A stretch of 64,000 nt of DNA from contig NZ_VOMB01000019.1 of the NCBI RefSeq assembly GCF_019050325.1, forward strand, positions 62,001 through 126,000, read 5' to 3'. The DNA is from [Mycobacterium] fortunisiensis (GTDB lineage Bacteria > Actinomycetota > Actinomycetes > Mycobacteriales > Mycobacteriaceae). The notes under the pieces were generated by a model. The model was not told the origin of the DNA. It saw only the letters and a list, made by a program, of their open reading frames with translations, and searched no databases. Of the stretch, positions 21,509-31,915 are shown piece by piece (the first letter of the stretch is position 1; each line of letters begins with the position of its first letter). A program made the translations under genes and the position numbers.

Positions 21509-22875
21509 TGGGTATCTCGACAGATGTGGTTCTGTCCGCGCTCTCGATCCTGGCCATCATCCTCCTCACCTTCGGCACCGCGGTTTTCGTGGCCGCCGAG
21601 TTCTCCCTGACCGCACTGGAACGCAGCACCGTCGAGGCCAACGCCCGCAGCGGTGACCGCCGCGACCAACTGGTCCGCCGCGCCCACCGCACGCTGTCCT
21701 TCCAGCTGTCCGGGGCCCAGGTGGGTATCTCAATCACCACCCTGGCCACCGGCTATCTCGCCGAACCCGTGGTCGGGGAGCTGATCCGGCCCGGTCTGGA
21801 CGCCGTCGGCCTCCCGCCGAATGTCGCCGGCGGGCTGTCCCTGTTTTTGGCCGTGCTGATCGCGACCTCGCTGTCGATGGTGTTCGGCGAGCTGGTGCCC
21901 AAGAATCTCGCCGTGGCCCGCCCGGTACCCACGGCGCGAGCCGCCGCCCCCTTCCAGCTGTTGTTCTCGCTGCTGTTCACGCCGGTCATCCGGCTGACCA
22001 ACGGCACCGCCAACTGGATTCTGCGTCGGCTCGGCATCGAACCGGCCGAGGAATTGCGCTCGGCACGGTCGGCGCAGGAACTGGCGTCGCTGGTGCACAA
22101 TTCGGCCCGCTCCGGGTCACTGGACCCGTCCACCGCCCAGTTGGTGCACCGCTCGCTGCAGTTCGGTGAGCGCACCGCCGAAGAACTGATGACCCCGCGA
22201 TCCAAGATCGAGGTCCTCGACGCGGGCGATTCGGTGGCCGACCTGATGGCGGCGGCGATCCGGACCGGCTATTCGCGTTTCCCGATCGTCGAGGGCGATC
22301 TCGACGAGACGATCGGCGTGGTGCACGTCAAACAGGTGTTCTCGATACCGCGGGCCGAGCGGGACCGGACCCGGCTGGCGGCCGTGGCGCTGCCGGTGGC
22401 GACCGTGCCCTCCACGCTCGACGGTGATGCGGTGATGACCCAGATCCGCGCCAACGGATTGCAGACCGCGCTCGTCGTCGACGAGTACGGCGGCACCGCG
22501 GGCATGGTGACCGTCGAGGATCTGATCGAGGAGATCGTCGGCGACGTGCGCGACGAGCACGACGACGCCACCCCCGACGTGGTGCCGGCCGGGGCCGGCT
22601 GGCAGGTGTCGGGCCTGCTACGGATCGACGAGGTGGCCGCGGGCACCGGGTTCCGCGCCCCCGAAGGCGAGTACGAAACCATCGGCGGGCTGGTGCTGCA
22701 GGAGCTCGGGCACATCCCGGAGAGCGGCGAGGCCGTGGAGCTCACCGCGTTCGATCCCGACGGCGATCCCGACAAGCCGACGCGCTGGCTGGCCACGGTG
22801 GTGCGGATGGACGGCCGTCGTATCGACCTGCTCGAGCTGACCCGGCTGGACAACCCGGAGGGCCGCCATGGGTGA
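21508..22875 (+). CDS. CNNM/CorC-type membrane protein with CBS pair (Rv1842c-like)
   Basis: A 455-residue integral membrane protein. The N-terminal CNNM (DUF21) domain has about four helices and the motif [18 protein letters not shown] pair follows ([40 protein letters not shown]), then a C-terminal CorC/HlyC domain. Family members handle Mg2+ or Co2+ or are labelled haemolysin-like; transport direction is not shown by sequence. GAGG precedes ATG 21508. It overlaps the paralogous next gene by 8 bases. Confidence 0.9.
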   Translation: MGISTDVVLSALSILAIILLTFGTAVFVAAEFSLTALERSTVEANARSGDRRDQLVRRAHRTLSFQLSGAQVGISITTLATGYLAEPVVGELIRPGLDAVGLPPNVAGGLSLFLAVLIATSLSMVFGELVPKNLAVARPVPTARAAAPFQLLFSLLFTPVIRLTNGTANWILRRLGIEPAEELRSARSAQELASLVHNSARSGSLDPSTAQLVHRSLQFGERTAEELMTPRSKIEVLDAGDSVADLMAAAIRTGYSRFPIVEGDLDETIGVVHVKQVFSIPRAERDRTRLAAVALPVATVPSTLDGDAVMTQIRANGLQTALVVDEYGGTAGMVTVEDLIEEIVGDVRDEHDDATPDVVPAGAGWQVSGLLRIDEVAAGTGFRAPEGEYETIGGLVLQELGHIPESGEAVELTAFDPDGDPDKPTRWLATVVRMDGRRIDLLELTRLDNPEGRHG

Positions 22876-23920
22876 CATTCTCGGTGTGCTGTTGACCGTG
22901 TTGCTGCTGGCGGCCAACGCGTTCTTCGTGGCCGCGGAATTCGCCCTGATCTCGGCGCGCCGGGACCGGCTGCAGGCGCTCGCCGAGCAGGGCAAACGCA
23001 GCGCCGTCACCGTCATCCGCGCCGGTGAGCATCTGTCCCTGATGTTGGCCGGCTCCCAACTGGGCATCACGATCTGTTCGATCCTGCTGGGCCGGGTCGG
23101 CGAGCCGGCCGTCGCACACCTGCTGGAGAAGCCGTTCGCGTTGGTCGGGGTGACCGACGCGGTGCTGCACACGGTGTCGTTCTTCGTCGCGCTGGCGGTC
23201 GTGGTGATCCTGCACGTGCTGCTCGGCGAGATGGTGCCGAAGAACATCGCCATCGCCGGGCCGGAGACCGCCGCGATGCTGCTGATCCCGCCGTATCTGG
23301 TCTACATCCGGGCGGCCCGCCCGTTCATCGCGTTCTACAACTGGTGCGCCAACGCCACCCTGCGCGCGTTCCGCGTCGAACCGCGCGACGAGCTGGCGTC
23401 GGCCGTGTCGACCGTCGAGCTGGCCGAGATGATCGCCGAGTCGGTGTCGGAGGGTCTGCTCGACAGCGAGGAGCACGGCCGGCTGACCCGGGCGTTGCAG
23501 ACCCGCAGCCACTCCGTCAGTGACGTCGCGATGCCGATGCACCAGATTCGCGCGATACCGGTGGCCGCCGACGGCCGTGGCCCGACCGTGGCGGCCGTCG
23601 AGCAGGCGCTGACCGAGACCGGCTACTCCCGGTTCCCGGTGACCGACGCCGCCGGAACCGCCATCGGATATCTACACATCAAGGACGTGTTGCCGCAGCT
23701 CAACGACCCCGACGCGGTGGTCGACATGTCGCTGGTGCGTCCGCTGCCACGGATTCCGTCGTCACTGCCGCTGCCCGACGCACTGTCGCGGATGCGTCGC
23801 AGCAACAGCCACCTCGCGCTCGTCACCCACGCCGACGGCACCGTGACGGCGATGGTGGCCCTGGAGGATCTGGTCGAGGATCTGGTGGGCACGGTGCGTG
23901 ACGGTACGCACCGCATCTGA
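22868..23920 (+). CDS. Second CNNM/CBS membrane protein (Rv1841c-like)
   Basis: A 350-residue paralogue of the preceding gene. The CNNM domain begins [19 protein letters not shown], and the conserved [15 protein letters not shown] turn and a CBS pair ending [17 protein letters not shown] are present. It lacks the C-terminal CorC_HlyC extension of its neighbour. The 8-base overlap suggests the two are made together, perhaps as a heteromer; that last point is inference. Confidence 0.9.
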   Translation: MGDILGVLLTVLLLAANAFFVAAEFALISARRDRLQALAEQGKRSAVTVIRAGEHLSLMLAGSQLGITICSILLGRVGEPAVAHLLEKPFALVGVTDAVLHTVSFFVALAVVVILHVLLGEMVPKNIAIAGPETAAMLLIPPYLVYIRAARPFIAFYNWCANATLRAFRVEPRDELASAVSTVELAEMIAESVSEGLLDSEEHGRLTRALQTRSHSVSDVAMPMHQIRAIPVAADGRGPTVAAVEQALTETGYSRFPVTDAAGTAIGYLHIKDVLPQLNDPDAVVDMSLVRPLPRIPSSLPLPDALSRMRRSNSHLALVTHADGTVTAMVALEDLVEDLVGTVRDGTHRI

Positions 23921-23942
23921 CCTCGGTAGGCTCGAGCACGCC

Positions 23943-24863
23943 ATGTCCGAACTGACTGTCGAGGATGTCACCGACGAAGTGCTGTCGGTCGGGCAGTGGA
24001 CCGACCGCGCCGAATCACACCGGCGCCGGGTCGACGAATTCCTCACACCGCACCTGCGCCGGCAGCGCGCCGGTGAACCGCATCCGGTGTGGGATTTCCT
24101 GTTCACCTACTACAGCCTGCGGCCCCGCCGGTTGCGGCACTGGCACCCCGGCTACGGCATCGTGCTGGCCGGCGAACCGGCCCGCGCCTACCTCGGCCGC
24201 ACCGGGTACCGGGAACACCCGCACGGGGTGACGGTGTCGGCCGAGCACCTCTCGACACGCCGGGACACGGTGCGGTTCATCGCGGAGTTGTTGCGCGCCA
24301 CCGCGGCGCGGGCGCCCCGGCTGAACTGCTTCGGTCTGCATGAGTGGGCCATGGTCTATCAGGCCCCCCAGCTACGTCACAGCCAGGTTCCGCTGCGCCT
24401 CGGCTCCGCCGGAACGGACACGGTCGTCGAGTCAATGTCGTTGCGCTGCAGCCACTTCGATGCGTTCCGGTTCTTCACCGACGGCGCCGTCGGCCGAAAT
24501 GACCGGCAGCTGAGCCGGGACCGGCAGATCGATTCCGAGCAGCCGGGTTGCATCCACGCCGCGATGGACATCTACAAATGGGCTTACAAGCTGGGGCCAT
24601 TGGTGCCCTCGGAACTCGTGATGGACGCACTGGAATTGGCGGCCGACGCGCGGGCAGTCGATATGTGTGCCAGCCCATACGACTTGAGACGATATGGTTT
24701 CCAGCCGATCGCCATCGAAACACCGGCCGGGCGTGCCGAATACGTCAAGGCCCAACAGCGGATCGCGCAGCGGGCAGCTCCGTTGCGGGTCACGTTGGCA
24801 AACCGATGTGAGCTGTTGCTCACCGGGTTGGACGACGGAAAGGCCGACGTTACCAATGGGTAA
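23943..24863 (+). CDS. Protein annotated in relatives as 3-methyladenine DNA glycosylase
   Basis: A soluble 306-residue protein. I recognise it from the place next to glcB in mycobacteria, where homologues are labelled 3-methyladenine DNA glycosylase. I see no helix-hairpin-helix or other motif that proves this activity. Conserved-looking stretches are VWDFLFTYYSLRPRRLRHWHPG, CFGLHEWAMVYQ and DIYKWAYKLGPLVPSELVMD. ATG 23943 lies 22 bases after the CNNM gene stop. Treat the function as a family label only. Confidence 0.6.
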   Translation: MSELTVEDVTDEVLSVGQWTDRAESHRRRVDEFLTPHLRRQRAGEPHPVWDFLFTYYSLRPRRLRHWHPGYGIVLAGEPARAYLGRTGYREHPHGVTVSAEHLSTRRDTVRFIAELLRATAARAPRLNCFGLHEWAMVYQAPQLRHSQVPLRLGSAGTDTVVESMSLRCSHFDAFRFFTDGAVGRNDRQLSRDRQIDSEQPGCIHAAMDIYKWAYKLGPLVPSELVMDALELAADARAVDMCASPYDLRRYGFQPIAIETPAGRAEYVKAQQRIAQRAAPLRVTLANRCELLLTGLDDGKADVTNG

Positions 24864-24917
24864 GCTGGATAAACGGCAGGCGCCGCACGGTGCCTGCAGC
24901 CGAGGGAGGAAACGCGC

Positions 24918-27128
24918 ATGACCAATCGCGTGACTGTCGGAAACCTGCGCGTCGCACAGGTGCTGCACGACTTCATCACCAACGAGGCCCTGCCGGGCAC
25001 CGGCGTGGATCCGGACAGCTTCTGGTCCGGTGTGGACAAGGTCGTCGCCGACCTCACCCCGCGCAACCAGGAACTGCTGGCCCGCCGTGACGAGTTGCAG
25101 GCGCAGATCGACAAGTGGCACCGCGCCCACGTGCTGGAGCCGATCGATCCCGAGGCCTACAAGCAGTTCCTCATCGACATCGGCTACCTGCTGCCTGAGC
25201 CCGCCGATTTCACCGTCACCACCGCCGGCGTCGATGACGAGATCACCTCGACGGCCGGCCCGCAGTTGGTGGTGCCGATCCTCAACGCCCGGTTCGCGCT
25301 GAACGCCGCGAATGCCCGCTGGGGTTCGCTGTACGACGCGCTGTACGGCACCGACGTGATCAGTGAGGAAGACGGCGCCGAAAAGGGCACGGGCTACAAC
25401 CAGATCCGCGGCGACAAGGTGATCGCGTATGCCCGCAACTTCCTCGACGAGGCCGCGCCGCTGGCCGCCGGCTCCTGGAGTGAGGCCAAGGGCCTGAAGA
25501 TCGTCCACGAAGACGGGGCCGGCCAGTTGCTGGTCGAGTACGGCGACGGTCTGTCGACTGGATTGGCCACGCCCGAGCAGTTCGTCGGCTACACCGGTGA
25601 GCTGGGCCAGCCCCAGTGGTCGGTGCTGCTGGCCAACCACGGGCTGCACATCGAGATCCTGATCGACCCGGACTCCCCCATCGGCTCGACCGATGCCGCC
25701 GGCATCAAGGACGTCGTGCTGGAATCCGCGATCACGACGATCATGGACTTCGAGGACTCGGTGGCCGCCGTCGACGCCGAGGACAAGGTGCTCGGCTACC
25801 GCAACTGGCTGGGCCTGAACAAGGGCGATCTGGCCGAAGAGGTCAGCAAGGGCGGCAAGACGTTCACCCGGGTGCTCAACCCGGACCGCACCTTCACCAC
25901 CCCCGATGGCGAGGGTGAGCTGACGCTGCCCGGCCGCAGCCTGCTGTTCGTGCGCAACGTGGGGCATCTGATGACCAACGACGCGATCACCGACGCCGAC
26001 GGGAACGAGATCCCCGAGGGCATCCAGGACGCGCTGTTCACCGGACTGATCGCCATGCACGGCCTGAAGGACGAAGAGGGCAACGGCCCGCTGAAGAACA
26101 GCCGCACCGGCTCGGTCTACATCGTCAAGCCCAAGATGCACGGCCCGGACGAGGTCGCCTTCACCTGTGAGCTGTTCGGCCGGGTCGAGGATGTGCTGGG
26201 CCTGCCCGAGTCCACCCTGAAGGTCGGGATCATGGACGAGGAGCGGCGCACCACCGTCAACCTGAAGGCCGCCATCAAGGCCGCCGCCGACCGCGTGGTG
26301 TTCATCAACACCGGCTTCCTGGACCGCACCGGCGACGAGATCCACACCTCCATGGAGGCCGGTCCGATGATCCGCAAGGGCGCGATGAAGAGCCAGCCCT
26401 GGATCAAGGCCTACGAGGACAACAACGTCGACGTCGGCCTGGCCACCGGCCTGTCCGGCAAGGCACAGATCGGCAAGGGCATGTGGGCCATGACCGATCT
26501 GATGGCCGACATGGTCGAGCAGAAGATCGGTCAGCCCCGCGCCGGCGCCACCACCGCGTGGGTGCCCTCGCCCACCGCGGCCACCCTGCACGCGATGCAC
26601 TACCACCAGGTGGACGTCGAGGCCGTGCAGAAGGAGCTGATGGGCAAGCGGCGCAGCACAATCGACGAACTGCTGACGATCCCGCTGGCGGATTCCTCGT
26701 TGACCTGGTCGCCCGAGGAGATCCACGAGGAGGTCGACAACAACTGCCAGTCGATCCTGGGTTACGTGGTCCGCTGGATCGACGCCGGCGTCGGCTGTTC
26801 GAAGGTGCCCGACATCCACGACGTCGCGCTGATGGAAGACCGCGCCACGCTGCGGATCTCCAGCCAGCTGCTGGCGAACTGGTTGCGCCACGGCGTCATC
26901 ACCGAAGAGGACGTCAAGGCCAGCCTGCGTCGCATGGCCGCGGTCGTCGACGAGCAGAACGCCGGTGACCCCGGCTATCTGGCGATGGCGCCCGATCCCG
27001 AGGCCAGCATCGCGTTCGCCGCCGCGCAGGAGCTGATCCTGTCCGGGGCTGCGCAACCGAACGGCTACACCGAGCCGATCCTGCACCGCCGCCGCCGCGA
27101 GTTCAAAGCGAGCACCGCCGGGAAGTGA
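24918..27128 (+). CDS. glcB: Malate synthase G
   Basis: Condenses glyoxylate with acetyl-CoA to malate in the glyoxylate shunt; 736 residues, the normal G-isoform length. Family blocks include [37 protein letters not shown], and [20 protein letters not shown] lies 8 bases before ATG 24918. The mycobacterial enzyme is also known as a secreted/surface antigen despite lacking a signal peptide. Confidence 0.97.
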   Translation: MTNRVTVGNLRVAQVLHDFITNEALPGTGVDPDSFWSGVDKVVADLTPRNQELLARRDELQAQIDKWHRAHVLEPIDPEAYKQFLIDIGYLLPEPADFTVTTAGVDDEITSTAGPQLVVPILNARFALNAANARWGSLYDALYGTDVISEEDGAEKGTGYNQIRGDKVIAYARNFLDEAAPLAAGSWSEAKGLKIVHEDGAGQLLVEYGDGLSTGLATPEQFVGYTGELGQPQWSVLLANHGLHIEILIDPDSPIGSTDAAGIKDVVLESAITTIMDFEDSVAAVDAEDKVLGYRNWLGLNKGDLAEEVSKGGKTFTRVLNPDRTFTTPDGEGELTLPGRSLLFVRNVGHLMTNDAITDADGNEIPEGIQDALFTGLIAMHGLKDEEGNGPLKNSRTGSVYIVKPKMHGPDEVAFTCELFGRVEDVLGLPESTLKVGIMDEERRTTVNLKAAIKAAADRVVFINTGFLDRTGDEIHTSMEAGPMIRKGAMKSQPWIKAYEDNNVDVGLATGLSGKAQIGKGMWAMTDLMADMVEQKIGQPRAGATTAWVPSPTAATLHAMHYHQVDVEAVQKELMGKRRSTIDELLTIPLADSSLTWSPEEIHEEVDNNCQSILGYVVRWIDAGVGCSKVPDIHDVALMEDRATLRISSQLLANWLRHGVITEEDVKASLRRMAAVVDEQNAGDPGYLAMAPDPEASIAFAAAQELILSGAAQPNGYTEPILHRRRREFKASTAGK

Positions 27129-27183
27129 TTAGACTTCGGCGGGTCCGGATGACTAGTCGGCGCGAGACGTACAGGGGTTAGGG

Positions 27184-29433
27184 ATGGGCAGGCACAGCAT
27201 TCCCGACCCTGAGGATGCGCCCGACGAGCCCGAGCACGGGCCCGTCGGCGACCCGGGATACTCCGGCGCCCACCGGGGTTACCGGGACGAGCCCGGCTAC
27301 CACGCACCCGGTTACGCCGATGGTGACGACGACCACGAATCGGACTACCGCGAGCCGTATGCCGACTATGCCGAACCGGGATACGAAGAACCGGAGTTCG
27401 GCGAGGCGGAGTTCGGCGGGGCGGAGTACGCCGAATCCGACGGCTACGACGACGAGTACGTCGATGCCTACCGCAGTCGCTACCCCGGCGCCGACTACCC
27501 CGATGCCGACTATGCCGGCGCCGACTATGCCGACGCCGACTATGCCGATGCGGACTATGCCGGCCGCGAATACGCCGACGAGGGTTACGCCGACGACTAC
27601 GCCGACGATCAGCCGACCGCACAGTTCGGTGCGGTCGGACCGCCACCGCCCAGCACGCCGAGCGGCCGTCAGCACGGCGGCGACTGGGACGGCGGTGAGT
27701 GGACCGGAAGCCACCGCGCGGTCGAAACGGGCCGGCGCGGGGTCAGTGTCGGGGTGATCGTGGCTCTGGTCACCGTGGTGGCCGTGGTCGGCGGCGTCAT
27801 CCTGTGGAAGTTCCTCGGCGATGTCCTGGCCGATCGCAGCGACGCGGCGGCCGCACGCTGCGTGGACGGCGAACTCGGGGTGGCCGTGATCGCCGACCCG
27901 ACCATCTCGACGTATATCGAGGGGTTGGCCAACACGTACAACGAGTCGGTGAGCCCGGTCGGCGACCGCTGCGTCAAGGTGCGCGTGCAGTCCGCCGAAT
28001 CCGACCGGGTGATCCACGGATTCGCCGAGACGTGGCCCAGTGAGCTGGGCGACCGTCCGGCCCTGTGGATTCCGGCCAGCGGGATCGCCGAAGCCCGGCT
28101 GGAGGCCACCGCGGGTGCCCAAACCGTCAGCGACAGCCGTTCCCTGGTCACCTCGCCGGTGCTGCTCGCGGTCAGTCCTCAGCTCAAAGATGCACTGGGA
28201 CAACAGAACTGGGGCGCCTTGCCGCAGCTGCAGAGCAGCCCGGCGGCGATGAACGGGCTCAAGCTGCCCGGATGGGGAACTCTGAAACTCGCGCTGCCGA
28301 CACACAGCAACGGTGACACCGCCGCCCTGGCCGGCGAAGCCGTCGCCGCGGCGACCGCCCCCGCCGGCGCGCCGGTGACCTCGGGCATGAGCGGGGTCAA
28401 CACGCTGTTGCGCGGGCAACCCAAGCTCGATGACGCCGAACTGGGCACCGCCCTGGACACCATGCTCGAGGCCACCGACCCGGCCACCTCGCCGGTGCAC
28501 GCGGTGGCCACCACCGAACAGCAACTGTTCCAGCGGGCCGCCGGCATCGACGACGCCAAATCCTCGTTGGCCGGCTGGCTGCCGGCCGGCCCCACCGCCA
28601 GCGCCGACTACCCGACGGTGCTGCTGTCCGGCGACTGGCTGGAGAAGGAGCAGGTCACCGCGGCCAGCGAGTTCGCCCGCTACCTGCGCAAGCCCGAGCA
28701 ACTCGCCGAGCTCGCCAAGGCCGGCTTCCGGGCCGAGGGGGCGACGCCACCGTCCAGCGATGTCACCGACTTCGGCGACCTGGCGGCGCCACTGTCGATC
28801 GGCGACAACGCCATGCGCGTTACCTTGGCCAACGCCACCGCCTCGCCGACGGGCAGCCCCGCGGTCACCATCATGCTCGACCAGTCGATGCCGACCGAGG
28901 AGGGCGGCAAGTCCCGCTTGGCCAATGTGGTTGCCGCGCTCGACAACCGGCTCAAGGCCCTACCCGACACGTCTGCGGTGGGACTGTGGACATTCGACGG
29001 CACCGAGGGCCGCTCCGAGGTGGCGATCGGTCCGTTGGCCGAGCCGGTGAGCGGTCAGCGCCGTTCCGACCTGCTGACCTCCACGCTCGACGAGCAGTCA
29101 GCCTCCGGCGGGGGCGCGGTGTCCTTCACCACGCTCCGCATGGTCTACACCGAGGCGTTGTCCAAATTCCGCGAGGGCCAGGACAACTCGATCCTGGTGA
29201 TCACCACCGGTCCACACACCGACCAGAGCCTGGACGGCGCCGGGCTGCAGGAGTACATCCGCGGCGCGTTCGACCCGGCCCGGCCGGTGGCGGTCAACGT
29301 GATCGATTTCGGTGGCGGCTCCGACCGCGCCACGTGGGAAGCCGTCGCCCAGGCCAGCAGCGGCACCTATCAACACGTATCCAGCTCGGCCTCACCCGAA
29401 CTCGCCGCCGCGGTCAATTCTCTGTTGGGCTGA
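27184..29433 (+). CDS. VWA/solute-binding-like membrane protein (Rv1836c-like)
   Basis: A 749-residue membrane-anchored protein. Residues 1-185 are acidic, Tyr/Asp-rich and disordered, starting with the mycobacterial MGRHSIPDPE signature. One membrane helix follows (about 187-209, SVGVIVALVTVVAVVGGVIL). Outside lies a periplasmic substrate-binding-like region and a C-terminal von Willebrand A domain from about residue 555. The metal-site motif reads DQSMP, so the usual DxSxS is incomplete. The function is unknown; a cell-envelope assembly role is a guess from topology. The start is ATG 27184, just after TTAGGG. Confidence 0.85.
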   Translation: MGRHSIPDPEDAPDEPEHGPVGDPGYSGAHRGYRDEPGYHAPGYADGDDDHESDYREPYADYAEPGYEEPEFGEAEFGGAEYAESDGYDDEYVDAYRSRYPGADYPDADYAGADYADADYADADYAGREYADEGYADDYADDQPTAQFGAVGPPPPSTPSGRQHGGDWDGGEWTGSHRAVETGRRGVSVGVIVALVTVVAVVGGVILWKFLGDVLADRSDAAAARCVDGELGVAVIADPTISTYIEGLANTYNESVSPVGDRCVKVRVQSAESDRVIHGFAETWPSELGDRPALWIPASGIAEARLEATAGAQTVSDSRSLVTSPVLLAVSPQLKDALGQQNWGALPQLQSSPAAMNGLKLPGWGTLKLALPTHSNGDTAALAGEAVAAATAPAGAPVTSGMSGVNTLLRGQPKLDDAELGTALDTMLEATDPATSPVHAVATTEQQLFQRAAGIDDAKSSLAGWLPAGPTASADYPTVLLSGDWLEKEQVTAASEFARYLRKPEQLAELAKAGFRAEGATPPSSDVTDFGDLAAPLSIGDNAMRVTLANATASPTGSPAVTIMLDQSMPTEEGGKSRLANVVAALDNRLKALPDTSAVGLWTFDGTEGRSEVAIGPLAEPVSGQRRSDLLTSTLDEQSASGGGAVSFTTLRMVYTEALSKFREGQDNSILVITTGPHTDQSLDGAGLQEYIRGAFDPARPVAVNVIDFGGGSDRATWEAVAQASSGTYQHVSSSASPELAAAVNSLLG
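27490..27565. repeat. 15-bp degenerate tandem repeat in the Rv1836c-like gene
   Basis: Consecutive units of the type GCCGACTATGCCGAC encode about five repeats of a Tyr-Ala-Asp-Ala-Asp pentapeptide in the cytoplasmic acidic tail. The units differ mainly at third codon positions. Confidence 0.7.
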
Positions 29434-29487
29434 CCGGCGCCAAAATTCGTGCAGTCGACCCCCGGTCGTTGCGGCGACAATAGAGGG

Positions 29488-30492
29488 ATGACGCTGACCG
29501 TGTCCCAGGTTTTGGGGGCCAAGCCTGACGCATTGCTCACTGCCGCAGGCGACGTGGGCACCGTGGCCAACCAACTCGACGGGCAGATCGCAAACCAGAA
29601 GTCGCAGCTGGGCCGTCTGGAGGACAGTTGGACCGGTGGTGCGTCCGCGGCGGCCCAGAAGCAGGGCGAGCAGATGCTGGTCGGGCAGGAGGCCTATCGC
29701 GACAAGCTGCGCGCCATGCAGCAGGTGATGGTGTCGGGCGGACAGCAGTTGACCACCATCCGTACCGAGTTGCAGACCCTGGTCAGCGGAGGCGTCTCAC
29801 CGCTGTGGAACATCGCCGACAACGGTTCGGTGGCCCCGGGCCCGCTACTGCAACAACTGGCCACGTTGTCACCGGTACTGGGCATGCAGATCAAGCTCAA
29901 GGGCCTCGATGTCGAGACTGCGGTCAAGACGTTGCTCGACCAGTTCGAACAGGCCGACAAGGGAGCTGCCGACGCGCTGCGCAAGTTCCTCGGCGAGGAC
30001 ACCGGCGAGAAGGACGATTCGGGCGACAAGAAGGACGACGAACACAAGCCCGAGGACAAGCCGGAAACCCCGGAAGATTCGCCCGGCGGCCAGAATCCGG
30101 CCGACATCGCGAAGGGCTTCCTCGACCGCAACGCCTCGGACCTCAAGGGCAGCGGGGAACTTCCGATGGATGCCAGCGTGCCGAACGATGTGTGCTGCGC
30201 CAACTTCGTCACCGCGACCCTGCAGAAAGCCGGCCTGATCGACTGGCACAGCAACGGTGTCGCCGACATGTCGTCGCGCCTGCAGGCCGAGGGCTGGCGG
30301 GTGGTCCCGGCGTCGGAGGCACGTCCCGGTGACGTCGCGGTGATCAACGGCAGCCAGCACACCGAACTCGTCGCCGCCAACAGTGGCGGAAACGTCACGC
30401 TGATCGGCTCGAACAATGTCAACGACGACGGCAGCCAGCGCATCTCCTACGGCAACCCCTACGGCGAAGTGATGTACCTGTCCCCGCCGTGA
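29488..30492 (+). CDS. WXG100-domain protein fused to an NlpC/P60- or CHAP-like peptidoglycan hydrolase
   Basis: A 334-residue two-domain protein without a Sec signal. Residues 1-100 form a helical WXG100-like hairpin with WTG at 48-50, the mark of ESX (type VII) substrates. Residues 170-205 are a charged Lys/Asp/Glu/Pro linker. Residues 205-334 look like a papain-fold NlpC/P60/CHAP enzyme: nucleophile region NDVCCANFV (Cys236/Cys237), the ARPGDVAVI strand, then QHTELV (His291), and Asn309/310 as possible third residue. It is probably exported and acts on peptidoglycan. GACAAT about 10 bases before ATG 29488 suggests a leaderless start. It lies 54 bases after the VWA gene. Confidence 0.75.
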   Translation: MTLTVSQVLGAKPDALLTAAGDVGTVANQLDGQIANQKSQLGRLEDSWTGGASAAAQKQGEQMLVGQEAYRDKLRAMQQVMVSGGQQLTTIRTELQTLVSGGVSPLWNIADNGSVAPGPLLQQLATLSPVLGMQIKLKGLDVETAVKTLLDQFEQADKGAADALRKFLGEDTGEKDDSGDKKDDEHKPEDKPETPEDSPGGQNPADIAKGFLDRNASDLKGSGELPMDASVPNDVCCANFVTATLQKAGLIDWHSNGVADMSSRLQAEGWRVVPASEARPGDVAVINGSQHTELVAANSGGNVTLIGSNNVNDDGSQRISYGNPYGEVMYLSPP

Positions 30493-30500
30493 TCGTGTCC

Positions 30501-30944
30501 TCAGTCGGGGGGTAGTGCGAACGCCTGCTGCGGCGCACCGTACTTACCGGCCCACCCTTCCCAGGCGACATCGGTGGGACCCACCGCGCTGTCGACGCGC
30601 CTCCAGCTGCTGCCGTCGTGACGGAACAGGCCGGCGTAGGTTCTCGACTTTCCGCCATGGGCCGCCGCCTCCGCGAAGGGCGTTCCGGCGTAGTCGAATA
30701 CGGTGCCACCGGGCCCGTGGATCGTGCCGTAGACAAATGCCCATTCCCCCACCACGTTGACGGTTTTCGTGGTCAACTCCGCGGGCTTGCCGAGCTGGGT
30801 GATCAGATCAGCCTCTGCCGGATCCACAATCGCCTCCCCTCCTGCAGGCACGGGATCGGCCTGCGCGTATGCCGCACCGAACATGCTCAGGCCGAGCAAC
30901 ACCGGGATCAACACCAACCGTCTGAGGGCGCTCCACGCGAACAT
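30501..30944 (-). CDS. Small secreted protein encoded opposite the ESX-hydrolase genes
   Basis: A 147-residue protein with a clear Sec signal peptide (residues 1-29, cleavage near AYAQA-DP). The mature part has Trp/Gly-rich beta-type stretches (NVVGEWAFVYGTIHGPGG, FRHDGSSWRRVDSAVGPTDV, WEGWAGKYG). I do not recognise a family. Its stop is 8 bases from the stop of the WXG100-hydrolase gene, convergent. Its start is divergent from the GH19 gene across 89 bases. It may be a periplasmic inhibitor of one of these enzymes, which is inference from position and export only. Confidence 0.65.
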   Translation of the reverse strand: MFAWSALRRLVLIPVLLGLSMFGAAYAQADPVPAGGEAIVDPAEADLITQLGKPAELTTKTVNVVGEWAFVYGTIHGPGGTVFDYAGTPFAEAAAHGGKSRTYAGLFRHDGSSWRRVDSAVGPTDVAWEGWAGKYGAPQQAFALPPD

Positions 30945-31033
30945 CAGGCCACCGTACCTTTTTGGTGCACCGGGCCGGTGCACGGCGGGTTTACGATTGT
31001 CTCCGGGCGAGTGCTTGGAGGGGACCTTTCGCG

Positions 31034-31915
31034 ATGGCCGCAACACTGAACGTCGATCCTGCCGTGCTGCGCGATACAGCCGCCACCTTGAGCGACATTC
31101 CCACGAGTCTGCGTGGGCCTGGTTCCGCCCTGTCCGCGGCGGCGGGCCCGCTGTCCGGGCTGAACGTCGCCGCAGCCTGCAGCCAGGTCGCCGACTCGAT
31201 CGATCAGCAGGCAAAGGGCTTGGGCCAGAAGGTGTCCACGTTCGCCGACAACCTGAACAAGGCCGCCGGTGCCTATGAGAAGGGCGACAAGGAGTCCGGC
31301 GACAAGATCAAGTTCGAGGAGCCCGGCGCCGGCGAGGGCGAGCAGCAGGACGACGACGCCCCGCCACCGCCCGAGGACCCGAACTACGATCCGGTGACCG
31401 TCGAAGAGCTGCGCGAGATCGTGCCCGAACTCAGCCAGGCCAAGGCCGAGGAGATGGTCGGCCCGCTCAACGAGGCGATGCGCGAGGGCGGGATGAACAC
31501 CCCGCAGCGGCAGGCTGCGTTCCTGTCCCAGATCGCCGTCGAGTCCGACCGGTTCAACACCTACGAGGAGTACGCCGACGGCAGCCAGTACGAAGGCCGC
31601 ACCGATCTCGGCAACACCGAGCCGGGAGACGGCACGAAATACAAGGGCCGCGGGGTCATCCAGATCACCGGACGCTACAACTACACCCAGATGAGCGAGG
31701 ACCTCGGCGTCGACTTCGTCAACCATCCCGAGTTGGCCGCCACGCCCGAATACGCGTTCAAGAGCGCGGTCTGGTACTGGAACAACCACGACGGCAACAC
31801 CGTGGCCGACGGCGGAAACATCACCGACATCACCCGAATGGTCAACGGCGGCACCAACAACCTGGCCGAACGAACCGAATACTACAACCGAGGATTGCAG
31901 GTACTGAGCCGATGA
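31034..31915 (+). CDS. EspC-like ESX-secretion domain fused to a GH19 chitinase/lysozyme-like domain
   Basis: A 293-residue protein. Residues 1-85 resemble the EspC-type type VII target domain, with YEKGD at 81-85 as the YxxxD export signal placed right after the helical hairpin. An acidic Pro-rich linker spans about 90-120. Residues 125-293 are glycoside hydrolase family 19: catalytic Glu170 in QIAVESDRF with a second acid at Glu178/179, followed by the signature YEGRTDLGNTEPGDGTKYKG and GRGVIQITGRYNY. Bacterial GH19 enzymes of this kind cut peptidoglycan or chitin. ATG 31034 is preferred; GGAGGG lies 11 bases upstream. The stop overlaps the lipoprotein start (ATGA). Confidence 0.82.
   Translation: MAATLNVDPAVLRDTAATLSDIPTSLRGPGSALSAAAGPLSGLNVAAACSQVADSIDQQAKGLGQKVSTFADNLNKAAGAYEKGDKESGDKIKFEEPGAGEGEQQDDDAPPPPEDPNYDPVTVEELREIVPELSQAKAEEMVGPLNEAMREGGMNTPQRQAAFLSQIAVESDRFNTYEEYADGSQYEGRTDLGNTEPGDGTKYKGRGVIQITGRYNYTQMSEDLGVDFVNHPELAATPEYAFKSAVWYWNNHDGNTVADGGNITDITRMVNGGTNNLAERTEYYNRGLQVLSR

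Noticed and set aside
24432..27086. Minus-strand open frame of 884 codons opposite glcB
   Set aside because: Low-complexity Gly/Val/Asp/His-rich product with no motif; a shadow of malate synthase.
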